Assembly (NCBI GenBank): GCA_964384205.1
Contig: CAYLKS010000005.1
Location: 1 to 64,000 of the forward strand
Reading direction: 5' to 3'
DNA length: 64,000 nucleotides
Source of the DNA: CAYLKS01 sp964384205 [NCBI: uncultured bacterium]
GTDB taxonomy: Bacteria; JAGOEH01
The notes beneath the pieces are model-generated. The model did not search any database and was not told where the DNA came from. It saw only the letters and a list, made by a program, of their open reading frames with translations. Positions 26,531 through 36,376 of the stretch are shown here, in pieces (the first letter of the stretch is position 1; each line of letters opens with the position of its first letter). A program made the position numbers and the translations under genes.

Positions 26531-26880
26531 AAAATATTAACCCGGCCTTTAACTTTAGCACCATCTTCAATAATTATATGCGGAGCTTCCATATCTCCTT
26601 CAACAAAACTTCCCTTTTTTATATGAATCTTATTATTACAAGAAATATTTCCAACAACCCTGCCATAGCATATAATATTATTTCCTTTAATATTAGCTGT
26701 AACTTTTGACTCACTGGAAATAAAAATAGTGCCATTAATATCAATATTTCCTGAAAAACTACCTTCAAAAACAACATCTTCAGAACCTATAATTTTCCCT
26801 TTTATATTAGAATTTATACCTATCAAACTCCTGTTTAATCCACTTAAATTATTTCCAACTTCATTTAATAAATTTTGCAC
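26527..26880 (-). CDS. Bactofilin family polymer-forming cytoskeletal protein
   Basis: 117 residues. The central right-handed beta-helix is seen as short repeating strands with conserved glycines and alternating valine/isoleucine: IKGKIIGSEDVVFEGSFSGN, then VTANIKGNNIICYGRVVGNIS and VEGDMEAPHIIIEDGAKVKG. Bactofilins form membrane-associated filaments that organise cell-wall synthesis or cell shape. The start codon is GTG, behind AAAGGA. Transcribed with purN from a promoter just upstream. Confidence 0.9.
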   Translation of the reverse strand: MQNLLNEVGNNLSGLNRSLIGINSNIKGKIIGSEDVVFEGSFSGNIDINGTIFISSESKVTANIKGNNIICYGRVVGNISCNNKIHIKKGSFVEGDMEAPHIIIEDGAKVKGRVNIL

Positions 26881-26910
26881 ACTAATATCCTTTGATTTAA
26901 ATTACGTTTT

Positions 26911-26938
26911 AATATATACAAAATTTTACTTAAGTCAA
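26911..26938 (-). promoter_or_regulatory. Probable promoter of bactofilin-purN
   Basis: Minus strand: TTGACT (26938-26933), 16-bp spacer, TATATT (26916-26911). The rest of 26881-27069 shows nothing else. Confidence 0.55.
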
Positions 26939-27069
26939 GGAAAAAAGTATATATCAAATTGCAAAGTTAGTGTTATTACAGTATTATATCAAACTAAAAA
27001 AAATATTTTATACATTCAAGATAAAAAGTTTTTCGAAATTGTTAATCAAATAACAAAACAAAAAAACTC

Positions 27070-27098
27070 TTGACATTTACCTAAAATTGTAATATAAT
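27070..27098 (+). promoter_or_regulatory. Consensus sigma-70 promoter of the glycolytic operon
   Basis: Perfect TTGACA (27070-27075), 17-bp spacer and perfect TATAAT (27093-27098), the best promoter match in the window. It precedes gap with a strong AAAGGAGG ribosome binding site, consistent with high constitutive expression. Confidence 0.85.
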
Positions 27099-27100
27099 GA

Positions 27101-28129
<1,029 letters not shown>

Positions 28130-28145
28130 AAAAGGGCCAATAACA

Positions 28146-29339
28146 ATGCAAAAAAGAACAATTGACGATTTAAATCTTAAGGACAAAAAAGTCCTTATGA
28201 GAGTAGATTTTAATGTCCCTCTTGACGAAAATCAAAATATTACAGATGACACAAGAATAAAAGCAGCTCTACCTTCAATCAAAAAAGTAATTGAAGAAGG
28301 TGGAAAATTAATATTAATGTCACATCTTGGCAGGCCAAAAGGAGAAAGAAAGCCAGAATTTAGCTTAAAACCTGTTGCAAAAAGATTATCAGAGCTATTA
28401 GGTAAAGAAGTAAAATTTGTTAATGATTGTATTGGTTCTGAAGTAGAAAAAGCTGTTTCTGAATTATCAGCAGGGGATGTTCTTCTTTTAGAAAATTTAA
28501 GATTTTATAAAGAAGAAACTAAAAATGACCCTGAATTTGCAAAAAAATTAGCTTCTTTAGCTGATGTTTATATAAATGATGCTTTTGGTACAGCTCATAG
28601 AGCTCATGCATCAACAGAAGGTGTTGCTCATTATTTATCAGAAAAAGCAGTTGGATATCTTATTCAAAAAGAACTAAAATATTTAGGTCAAGCTATTGAA
28701 AATCCAGCAAGACCATTTATTGCTATTTTAGGTGGTGCAAAAGTTTCCGGCAAGATTGATGTTATAAATAATCTTTTAGATAAAGTTGATGCTTTAATAA
28801 TTGGCGGCGGAATGATATTTACTTTCTACAAAGCAATGGGATATAATGTTGGAAAATCTTTATTGGAAGAAGATAAAATAAATGTTGCAAAAGAAATTTT
28901 AAATAAAGCTAAAGAAAAAAATATTACAATTCATTTCCCTGTTGATATTGTGGTAGCTGATGAATTTAAAAATGATGCTAATATTAAAATTGTTCCTTTT
29001 GATAAAATCCCAGATGGCTGGATGGGATTAGATATTGGCCCGGAAAGTATCAAAAAATTTGAAGAAGTTATTAATTCGAGTAAAACTGTTGTATGGAATG
29101 GACCAATGGGTGTATTTGAAATGGAAAATTTTGCTAAAGGAACAATAGAAATAGCTAAAGCATTAGCTAAAGCTACAGAAGAAAAAGGAGTGGTATCTGT
29201 AATCGGCGGTGGTGATTCTGTATCTGCTGTAAAAAAAGCAGGCGTTGCAGATAAAATGACTCATATTTCAACAGGTGGTGGTGCAAGTTTAGAATTTTTA
29301 GAAGGTAAAAAATTACCTGGTATTGAAGCAATAGACTAA
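28146..29339 (+). CDS. pgk: Phosphoglycerate kinase
   Basis: Substrate-level ATP formation in glycolysis. 397 residues with the signature [11 protein letters not shown], substrate residues in [10 protein letters not shown], the interdomain hinge, and the nucleotide-binding C-terminal GGGDSVSAV and [14 protein letters not shown]. Lies 16 bp behind gap and 18 bp ahead of tpiA. Encoded separately, not as the pgk-tpi fusion seen in some bacteria. Confidence 0.98.
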   Translation: MQKRTIDDLNLKDKKVLMRVDFNVPLDENQNITDDTRIKAALPSIKKVIEEGGKLILMSHLGRPKGERKPEFSLKPVAKRLSELLGKEVKFVNDCIGSEVEKAVSELSAGDVLLLENLRFYKEETKNDPEFAKKLASLADVYINDAFGTAHRAHASTEGVAHYLSEKAVGYLIQKELKYLGQAIENPARPFIAILGGAKVSGKIDVINNLLDKVDALIIGGGMIFTFYKAMGYNVGKSLLEEDKINVAKEILNKAKEKNITIHFPVDIVVADEFKNDANIKIVPFDKIPDGWMGLDIGPESIKKFEEVINSSKTVVWNGPMGVFEMENFAKGTIEIAKALAKATEEKGVVSVIGGGDSVSAVKKAGVADKMTHISTGGGASLEFLEGKKLPGIEAID

Positions 29340-29357
29340 GGGTGAAAGGAAATAATA

Positions 29358-30116
29358 ATGGATAGATTACCATTAATTGCTGGCAACTGGAAGATGAATA
29401 AAACTTATCAAGAAGCCGAAGAATTGCTCAATGGATTAGTAAAAGGTATCGATAATAATCTGGAGGACAGAGAAGTTTTAATCTGTCCTCCATTCCCTTT
29501 CATAGATTTAGCTGTAAAACTAACAGAAAAAACTCCAATTAAAGTTGGTGCGCAAAATTTATTCTGGGAAGAAGAAGGTGCTTTTACAGGCGAAGTAAGT
29601 GGAAAAATGTTGAATAGTATTGGCTGCAAATATGTTATAGTCGGCCATTCTGAAAGAAGAGAATATTTTCAAGAAAATGATGTTTTATTATCAAAGAAAT
29701 TGAAAATTGCATTGAATAATAATTTAGTACCGATATTATGTGTTGGTGAAAATCTCCCTCAAAGAGAAGCAGGACAAGAAAAAGACGTTGTTAAATCTCA
29801 AATTATAAATGCCTTAGATGGCTTTATAGCAGAAGAAATCAAAAAAATGGTTATTGCATATGAACCAATATGGGCAATAGGAACAGGCAAAACAGCAACA
29901 CCTGAACAAGCTCAAGAAATGCATAATTTTATACGCCTAACAATTGCAGACAAATACGGTTTTGATTCTGCAGAAGAGGTTAGAATTCTTTACGGTGGTA
30001 GTGTAAAACCAGATAATATTGACCAATTGATGTCTCAAATGGATATTGATGGAGCATTGGTTGGTGGTGCAAGTCTTAAAGCTGAATCATTCTTAAGGAT
30101 TATTAATTTTCAATAG
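29358..30116 (+). CDS. tpiA: Triosephosphate isomerase
   Basis: Interconverts dihydroxyacetone phosphate and glyceraldehyde 3-phosphate. 252 residues. Visible residues: N-terminal AGNWKMNK, the catalytic His in VGHSERREYF, the catalytic Glu in AYEPIWAIGTGKTA, and phosphate loop GGSVKPDN. The ribosome binding site is GAAAGGA. Followed 9 bp later by secG, a common pairing in bacteria. Confidence 0.98.
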   Translation: MDRLPLIAGNWKMNKTYQEAEELLNGLVKGIDNNLEDREVLICPPFPFIDLAVKLTEKTPIKVGAQNLFWEEEGAFTGEVSGKMLNSIGCKYVIVGHSERREYFQENDVLLSKKLKIALNNNLVPILCVGENLPQREAGQEKDVVKSQIINALDGFIAEEIKKMVIAYEPIWAIGTGKTATPEQAQEMHNFIRLTIADKYGFDSAEEVRILYGGSVKPDNIDQLMSQMDIDGALVGGASLKAESFLRIINFQ

Positions 30117-30125
30117 GAGAACTTC

Positions 30126-30539
30126 ATGGAATATTTTTTATTTCTGCTAATTTTGATAGTAGCTATTTTACTTATTGCTGTGATATTACTACAATCAAGT
30201 AAAGGTGGTGGACTTGCTGCTGGATTAGGTGGTGGAATGGCTACAAACTTTTTAGGCACCAGAGGTACAGCGACTTTTTTAACAAAAGCCACTACAATTC
30301 TGGCAACTGTGTTTTTTGTATTAATAATAATTATGCATTTTTATATGAGTGGTAAATATAAATCTTCCTATAAAAGCAATGTAGAAAATTTAATAAGACA
30401 AGAACAGCAAATTCCAACAAGTGCCGCTCAACAATTATCAGAAGAACAAAATACAAAAACAAAAAACCAAAACAAACAGCAATCACAACCACAGCAGCAA
30501 AAACAACAACCCAAGCAACAACAAACTCCTAAAAAATAA
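30126..30539 (+). CDS. secG: Preprotein translocase subunit SecG
   Basis: Small partner of SecYE in the inner membrane. Two hydrophobic helices (about 1-21 and 52-75) flank the conserved loop LLQSSKGGGLAAGLGGG...FLGTRGTATFLTKAT. The C-terminal third (about 90-137) is an extended tail rich in Q, K and P, unusual in composition but often seen in SecG of this group. Ends 10 bp before tRNA-Leu, so the tRNA is probably transcribed with the operon. Confidence 0.93.
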   Translation: MEYFLFLLILIVAILLIAVILLQSSKGGGLAAGLGGGMATNFLGTRGTATFLTKATTILATVFFVLIIIMHFYMSGKYKSSYKSNVENLIRQEQQIPTSAAQQLSEEQNTKTKNQNKQQSQPQQQKQQPKQQQTPKK

Positions 30540-30549
30540 ATTATTCAAT

Positions 30550-30633
30550 GCCGAAGTGGTGGAACTGGTAGACACGCTATCTTGAGGGGGTAGTAGGCGA
30601 CTGCCTGTGCGGGTTCGAGTCCCGCCTTCGGCA
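30550..30633 (+). tRNA. tRNA-Leu (anticodon GAG)
   Basis: Class II tRNA of 84 nt. Acceptor stem GCCGAAG/CTTCGGC, anticodon stem CTATC/GGTAG around loop TTGAGGG (anticodon GAG, reads CUC and CUU), a variable arm, and T-arm GCGGG-TTCGAGT-CCCGC. Discriminator A; CCA not encoded. Lies 10 bp behind secG and only 4 bp ahead of the chitinase ATG. Confidence 0.95.
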
Positions 30634-30637
30634 ATTA

Positions 30638-31966
30638 ATGAAAAAATTTATTCTTATATATCTTTTTATTTTATTAATTTTTATTAAAGCAGCAGATTAT
30701 AAAATAATAGGTTATTATCCATATTGGAGTATTTATCAGTTACCACCTGAAAATATAAAAATACAATATATAACACATATTAATTATGCATTCATAGAAA
30801 AAGTAAACGATAATGGCAAAATTATAATTTCTGATAATATTATCATTCCATCTCTTAATAATATTATTCACGATAATAATAAAAAAATTCTTATTTCTGT
30901 TGGAGGATGGGGTGGACTGATCAATTTTTCAAATATAATAAAAAAGCAAAAACTAAGGCAAAATTTTATTAATAGTATCATAAATTTCTGTATTGATTAT
31001 GATTTTGACGGAATTGATATTGACTGGGAATTTCCCTCTTCAAACTCTGATAAGGAAAATTTAACACTATTAATAAAAGAGTTAAAATCCAAAATAAATG
31101 AAGAATATCCTGAATTATTGCTTACAATGGCAATTCCCAATGGCGGATATTATGGACAATGGTTTGATTATGAAAAATTACAGGAACATATAGATTGGTT
31201 CAATTTAATGTCATACGATTACCATGGAAGCTGGTCATCTCATAGTGGTCATAATGCACCATTATATGCTCCTTCGAATTGTTATGACGGTTCAATCTCT
31301 CAATCAATAGAATATCTAATCAAACAGCGGAAGCTAAGTCCTCAAAAACTCGTATTAGGTGTACCTTTCTATGGTAAAAAATTTAATACTGATAAACTTT
31401 ACACATCTTTTAGTGAATGTTCAGGTGTTTTATACCGAGATATAATTACTTACTTAAATAAAGGATGGAAATATAACTGGGATGATATATCCAAAGTTCC
31501 ATATTTAACAAATACTTCAGAAAATGCCTTAATTACTTATGATGATTCTCTTTCTATAGCAATAAAAACAAAATATGCTATCGATAATCAATTAAATGGT
31601 GTTATGATATGGGCACTAAATCAAGATTCTGACAATAGTATTCTTTTATCTTCCATATATAATACTATCACAAACAATACTTCTCTCAAAAATAAAAATA
31701 TAATGGCTCAAAAAATAGCATTAAAAATATTCCCAAATCCTTGCAATAAATTCTGTTATATTTCATTAAATGACTATAAATATAATTTATTAAAAATCAA
31801 TATATATAATATAAATGGGCAAAATATTTTTTCTAAATCCTATTCTGCTCTACATAGCAATATTATAAAAATTAATTTTAATAATGACATCTCATCCGGA
31901 ATATATTTCCTAAAATTACAAATAAATAATAAAATATTTCATAAAAAAATTACTTTAATCAAATAA
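30638..31966 (+). CDS. Secreted GH18 chitinase with T9SS sorting domain
   Basis: A signal peptide (about 1-18) precedes a glycoside hydrolase family 18 TIM barrel (about 22-340). The catalytic DxxDxDxE motif is complete in FDGIDIDWEF (D124, D127, D129, E131), and SVGGWGG and MSYDYHGSW are further GH18 landmarks. The last 85 residues form a T9SS type A sorting domain: KIFPNPCNKFCYISL, then INIYNINGQNIF and SSGIYFLKLQINNK...KKITLIK. The enzyme should therefore leave the cell by type IX secretion. 442 residues. The ATG is 4 bp behind tRNA-Leu and no Shine-Dalgarno is possible within the tRNA end; trimming of the tRNA 3' end would leave a nearly leaderless mRNA. An internal start is unlikely, as the signal peptide begins at this ATG. 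Substrate is chitin or related beta-1,4-GlcNAc polymer. Confidence 0.9.
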   Translation: MKKFILIYLFILLIFIKAADYKIIGYYPYWSIYQLPPENIKIQYITHINYAFIEKVNDNGKIIISDNIIIPSLNNIIHDNNKKILISVGGWGGLINFSNIIKKQKLRQNFINSIINFCIDYDFDGIDIDWEFPSSNSDKENLTLLIKELKSKINEEYPELLLTMAIPNGGYYGQWFDYEKLQEHIDWFNLMSYDYHGSWSSHSGHNAPLYAPSNCYDGSISQSIEYLIKQRKLSPQKLVLGVPFYGKKFNTDKLYTSFSECSGVLYRDIITYLNKGWKYNWDDISKVPYLTNTSENALITYDDSLSIAIKTKYAIDNQLNGVMIWALNQDSDNSILLSSIYNTITNNTSLKNKNIMAQKIALKIFPNPCNKFCYISLNDYKYNLLKINIYNINGQNIFSKSYSALHSNIIKINFNNDISSGIYFLKLQINNKIFHKKITLIK

Positions 31967-32178
31967 TACTTTTACTAAAAAAAATCAAATAATTAAAAAA
32001 ATAAAATAAATGATAAATAAAAATATCAACTAAATAAAAAAAACTAAAGACGCCCATAACTAAATTAATATTGCTAAAATTATATCTCATTACTATTATA
32101 GAATTTGTTTATGTTCATCTACAATGATATTAAAATATTTATGAATTATGATCTAATTCACTTCTCCACTATTATATT

Positions 32179-33471
32179 CTACCCGGGAAATAATTTTCTC
32201 TTCAATCTATCGAATCGATCCCATTTTATAAATCTTGTCTCTCTAACTGTTCTGTATAAAATAAAAATCCCATAAATTAAAAATATAATATTTGAAAACC
32301 ACATTGCAAGCCATGGTGGAACCACCCCTTTATCACCAAGCTCTTCACCTACAAGTAAACTCCCCCACGATAGTACAAAAAATATCATACTAATTATAAT
32401 AGAGGGTCCCACTCCCCCTCTCTTCGATCTTACTCCCAATGGAACTCCAAGTAAAACAAATATAATACAAGCAAATGCAATCGCAAATTTTTTATGAATT
32501 TCTACTTTATATTGATTAATTTGATATTCCAAATTTTTTTTAATGTTCACCTCATTTTTCAATCTATAATATGTTGTCATAGTAATAGGTTTTCTTCCCA
32601 TCAACAAAATTGATAAATCATTTCTAATATATTTCTTACACCTATTTTTAGTATTTTTAATTCTCATTTTTAAAGTATCAATATAACTATTCATCATTGA
32701 TATGTTCATCTCCCTCTGCCCTCGATTAAAAACAAAATCCCTGGTACTATCAGAACTCAAATTATACTTATATACAAGTTCATTAAACTTTATAGAAGAA
32801 TATCCCCCGTCATTTTTTTTATTAAATTTATAAATTTCACCGTAGTTTAATTTTAATATCATAATATCCTTATTAGCATCATAAGCAATTATACCATCTT
32901 TGGAAGTTATAATATCAGGAGTTCTACCCTTGCTATAATCATAAATGACAACATTCTTCATATAATTTTTTTTTCTATCAAGATTATCACAAAATAACAC
33001 GAAACTATCACCAATTTTATTAAATTTGCCTTCTTCCAAAGCTATAGTGGGAGTAGAAGCCTTAATTCTAAATTCTAAATTTTTTAAATAATAATTCGCA
33101 TCTGGCAATATATTATTATTAAAATAAAAAATTATTCCTGTATTTATCAGTCCAAATAATAAAGAAGGAATTAAAAGAGAATAAAGGCTTATTCCACTTG
33201 CTTTTATAGCCATTATTTCATTGTCTTCAGTCAATTTTCCATAAGTCATAATTGTAGCAAGCAATACACTCATAGGAATAGAAAGAGCAATAATATGCGC
33301 AAGACTTAAATATACCATCTTAAATATTACAGAATATTCAACCCCTTTTTTCAAAATCATATCTGTAATTAAAATAAATTCATTAACAACCATAATACCA
33401 GTTATTAAAAAAATAGAAAAAAAGTATGGCGGTAATAATTCCTTAAAAATATATCTATATAAAATTTTCAT
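32179..33471 (-). CDS. LptF/LptG family permease
   Basis: Component of the LptB2FG transporter that extracts lipopolysaccharide from the inner membrane. 430 residues with three N-terminal membrane helices (about 12-34, 50-75, 95-115), a periplasmic beta-jellyroll domain (about 120-300) and three C-terminal helices. The N-terminus MKILYRYIFKELLPPYFFSIF and AIKASGISLYSLLIP are typical. FCB genomes often have one or two such genes; F and G cannot be told apart here. It is the last gene of the long minus-strand run and overlaps xseA by 4 bp. The 212 bp between it and the chitinase hold nothing recognisable. Confidence 0.88.
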   Translation of the reverse strand: MKILYRYIFKELLPPYFFSIFLITGIMVVNEFILITDMILKKGVEYSVIFKMVYLSLAHIIALSIPMSVLLATIMTYGKLTEDNEIMAIKASGISLYSLLIPSLLFGLINTGIIFYFNNNILPDANYYLKNLEFRIKASTPTIALEEGKFNKIGDSFVLFCDNLDRKKNYMKNVVIYDYSKGRTPDIITSKDGIIAYDANKDIMILKLNYGEIYKFNKKNDGGYSSIKFNELVYKYNLSSDSTRDFVFNRGQREMNISMMNSYIDTLKMRIKNTKNRCKKYIRNDLSILLMGRKPITMTTYYRLKNEVNIKKNLEYQINQYKVEIHKKFAIAFACIIFVLLGVPLGVRSKRGGVGPSIIISMIFFVLSWGSLLVGEELGDKGVVPPWLAMWFSNIIFLIYGIFILYRTVRETRFIKWDRFDRLKRKLFPG

Positions 33472-34673
33472 TCAATAATAGAAGTAAAATCACCATCTTT
33501 TACAATGGTTTTAATTTTCATATTTTTATTAATATTATTCTTTGAATTAATTATTTTATCATCCAAAGATAAAGTAATAGAATACCCTCTATCCAAAATA
33601 TTTTTAGGATTCAATGCTTCTAAATGTCTTTTTAATGAAATAACATGTTGTTTTTTTAATTCTACTTTATTTTCAAAATTATTTTTCAATCGAGAAGTTA
33701 AACTATCAATATACTGTATTTTTTGGTTCAATAAATCAATCATACGTTCATAATTTAGTATACGCTTTGCTCTTTTATACCTTTGTTTATAATTATTATA
33801 AATAGAAATCATAGTTACAACTAATTTTTGCTTCATTAATATAACTTTATTTTCTAATTCCTTAATATCCTTAACAGCAATCTCAGCTGCAGCAGATGGA
33901 GTAGCTGCTCGTATATCAGCAACAAAATCAGCAATAGTAAAATCTATTTCATGACCTACTGCAGAAATAATAGGTATTTTCGATTCAAAAATAGCCCTTG
34001 CAACAATTTCTTCATTGAAAGCCCATAAATCCTCCAAAGAGCCACCGCCTCTACCAACAATTAAGACATCAACTTTCCCATATTCATTAAATTCTTTAAT
34101 TGCTTGAGCAATTTCAGCTGCAGCAGTATCTCCCTGTACCCTCACTGGTCTTAAAATTATATCAACTGAAGGATAACGTCTTCTCAATACTTTTATTATA
34201 TCTCTTATTGCTGCTCCGGTTCTTGAAGTAACAACTCCAATAATCTCAGGAAATGCCGGTATAGGTTTTTTAAATTTCTCATCAAATAATCCTTCTTGTT
34301 CCAATTTCTTCTTCAATTGCTCAAAAGCAAGCTGAAGCTCTCCTAAACCCGCAGGCATCAAAGAGGAAATTATAATCTGATAATTACCTCCTTTTTCATA
34401 TACTGCTAACTTGCCAAATACATTAACTTTTAACCCATTCTCTAAATTAAATTTTATATTCTGAGCAGTAGATCTCCATATAACAGCTTGAATCTGACTC
34501 TTATCATCTTTTAGCGTAAGATATATATGACCTGAAGAATGCCTCTTATAATTTGAAATCTCTCCTACAACATATACAACTGGAAATGAATCTTCAAGTA
34601 AATTTTTAATCTGTAATGTCAATTCATATATTGTTAATGGTTTCTCCATTAGTGAATTTTCTATATTATTCAT
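33468..34673 (-). CDS. xseA: Exodeoxyribonuclease VII large subunit
   Basis: Nuclease subunit that degrades single-stranded DNA. 401 residues. N-terminal OB-fold (about 15-105, VVYVVGEISNYKRHSSGHIYLTLKD) followed by the catalytic domain with GVVTSRTGAAIRDI, VDVLIVGRGGGSLEDLWAFN and AVGHEIDFTIADFVAD...RAATPSAAAE, then a coiled-coil region and the final GYSIT motif. The small subunit gene xseB is not adjacent. A later in-frame ATG (codon 9) could also be the start. Overlaps folD by 8 bp. Confidence 0.95.
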   Translation of the reverse strand: MNNIENSLMEKPLTIYELTLQIKNLLEDSFPVVYVVGEISNYKRHSSGHIYLTLKDDKSQIQAVIWRSTAQNIKFNLENGLKVNVFGKLAVYEKGGNYQIIISSLMPAGLGELQLAFEQLKKKLEQEGLFDEKFKKPIPAFPEIIGVVTSRTGAAIRDIIKVLRRRYPSVDIILRPVRVQGDTAAAEIAQAIKEFNEYGKVDVLIVGRGGGSLEDLWAFNEEIVARAIFESKIPIISAVGHEIDFTIADFVADIRAATPSAAAEIAVKDIKELENKVILMKQKLVVTMISIYNNYKQRYKRAKRILNYERMIDLLNQKIQYIDSLTSRLKNNFENKVELKKQHVISLKRHLEALNPKNILDRGYSITLSLDDKIINSKNNINKNMKIKTIVKDGDFTSIIE

Positions 34674-35586
34674 TTTTTATTTTCCTATATAAAAAAGCTT
34701 TTAATGTTTGAAACATTAATAAAGAAGTTGTTATACTACCTACCCCTCCTGGAACAGGTGTTATTAAACTAACTTTGTTATAAACATCTTCAAAATCAAC
34801 ATCTCCAACCATCTTATGCTTACCATCAACTATAATATCATTTATTCCTGCATCTATTACTACTGCATCTTTTTTTATCATAGATGATTTTATAAAATTA
34901 GCCCTGCCAATTCCAATTATCAAAATATCAGCATTTAATAAATATTCCTCAAGATTCTGTGTTCTTGAATGACATACAGTAACAGTAGCATTTGCATACT
35001 CATCCTTTTCTAACAACATTAAAGCCAGAGGCTTTCCAATGACAATGCTTCTATTCAAAATAACAACATTTTTCCCCTCTGGTTTTATATCATAATATTT
35101 TAACAATGAATATATAGCCAAAGCAGTATTAGGATAAAATAAAATATTATTACCTGTTACCAGCTTGCCTAAATTCTTAGTTGACTGGCAATCCACATCT
35201 TTATATTCTGATATTGCATCAAGAATCATTTGAGTATTTAAATGCTTTGGTAAAGGAACCTGTACTTGAATTCCATCTATTTCATTAGAACTATTCAAAT
35301 TATTAATCAAAGAAATCAATTCTTGTTGACTAATGCCAGGCTCAAATTTTTTTTCAATAGCATTTAGTCCAATTTTATTAAAATTTTTAATAATTGACTT
35401 AACATAATAATTAGAAGCAGGATCTAATCCAGAATTAACAATTGCCAAAGTAGGTTTTCTATCTAATCGAAAAGCAAAATCCTTAATAATTTGTTTAATC
35501 TCTCTGGCAATTTTTCTACCATCGAGTTTTTTATCTTGAGCATAAAATTTTAAAGAATTTAAACTACTGAGTAAATTTTCAATCAT
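34666..35586 (-). CDS. folD: Methylenetetrahydrofolate dehydrogenase/cyclohydrolase
   Basis: Bifunctional one-carbon enzyme producing 10-formyl-THF, the donor used by PurN and Fmt (both encoded in this window). 306 residues. Catalytic Lys and Tyr lie in YYVKSIIKNFNKIG; QVPLP, DVDC and the NADP loop VILNRSIVIGKPLALML follow, and PVPGGVGSITTSLL closes the sequence. The N-terminus carries about 15 extra residues before the usual LDGRKIA start; no better start codon exists. Overlaps ymdB by 8 bp. Confidence 0.95.
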   Translation of the reverse strand: MIENLLSSLNSLKFYAQDKKLDGRKIAREIKQIIKDFAFRLDRKPTLAIVNSGLDPASNYYVKSIIKNFNKIGLNAIEKKFEPGISQQELISLINNLNSSNEIDGIQVQVPLPKHLNTQMILDAISEYKDVDCQSTKNLGKLVTGNNILFYPNTALAIYSLLKYYDIKPEGKNVVILNRSIVIGKPLALMLLEKDEYANATVTVCHSRTQNLEEYLLNADILIIGIGRANFIKSSMIKKDAVVIDAGINDIIVDGKHKMVGDVDFEDVYNKVSLITPVPGGVGSITTSLLMFQTLKAFLYRKIKNE

Positions 35587-36376
35587 AACTCTTTTTTATT
35601 GAAAACCTTTCAATACCGTTAGCCAAACCTGTTGATTTATTAATAGTTACAACAACACCTTCTAATTTAGGTAAATTTTTTGATGAATTTAACTTCATAG
35701 GAATCTGAGTTAAAAATCTATATATACTTTGAGAAGGTTCAAACCCCATAACAGAATAATGAGCACCTGTCATTCCGGCATCTGTTATATAAGCTGTTCC
35801 ACCAGGTAATACTTCTTCATCAGCAGTCTGAACATGAGTATGAGAACCAATAACAGCAGAAATCCTACCATCAAAATAAAACCCAAAAGCTTTCTTCTCT
35901 GCTGTTGATATGGCATGAAAATCAACAATAATGTAATTGGTTTTTTTTCTAATAAAATCAATACGTTCTTCTAATGCTGCAAATGGGCAATCTATAGGCT
36001 TCATAAAAGTTCTTCCCTCAAGATTAACAGCGGCTAATACTATTCCTTCTTTTTCTATAAAAGCATAACCACTGCCTGGCACCTCTGTTGTATAATTCAA
36101 AGGTCTTAATAATCTGGATTCCTTTTCTAAAACGAACTCAACATCTTTTTTATCCCACACATGAGAACCCGTTGTTATAATATCAACTCCTGACTGAAAT
36201 AACTTATAAACTATATCAACCGTAATACCAAGACCACCTGCGGAATTTTCTCCATTAGCTATAATAAAAAGAGGATCATATTTTTCTTTTAAATAATTTA
36301 TTTTCTCAGTAAAAAAGCTCCTACCTGCCCGCCCTACAATGTCAGCTATAAAAATAATATTAAAATTATTTTGCAT
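35579..36376 (-). CDS. ymdB: YmdB-type metallophosphoesterase
   Basis: Calcineurin-like phosphoesterase of the TIGR00282 family; in Bacillus YmdB hydrolyses 2',3'-cyclic nucleotides and its gene follows rny, as here. 265 residues. Metal ligands appear in FIADIVGRAGR, NGENSAGGLG, TGSHVWDKKDV, VDFHAISTAEKKAFG and GSHTHVQTADEEVLPGGTAYITDAGMTG. The start overlaps rny by 11 bp. The pairing with RNase Y suggests a role in RNA turnover. Confidence 0.94.
   Translation of the reverse strand: MQNNFNIIFIADIVGRAGRSFFTEKINYLKEKYDPLFIIANGENSAGGLGITVDIVYKLFQSGVDIITTGSHVWDKKDVEFVLEKESRLLRPLNYTTEVPGSGYAFIEKEGIVLAAVNLEGRTFMKPIDCPFAALEERIDFIRKKTNYIIVDFHAISTAEKKAFGFYFDGRISAVIGSHTHVQTADEEVLPGGTAYITDAGMTGAHYSVMGFEPSQSIYRFLTQIPMKLNSSKNLPKLEGVVVTINKSTGLANGIERFSIKKSYD

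Noticed and set aside
26729-27073. 114-codon plus-strand frame ahead of gap
   Set aside because: Overlaps bactofilin in antisense and the gap promoter; low-complexity AT-rich translation.
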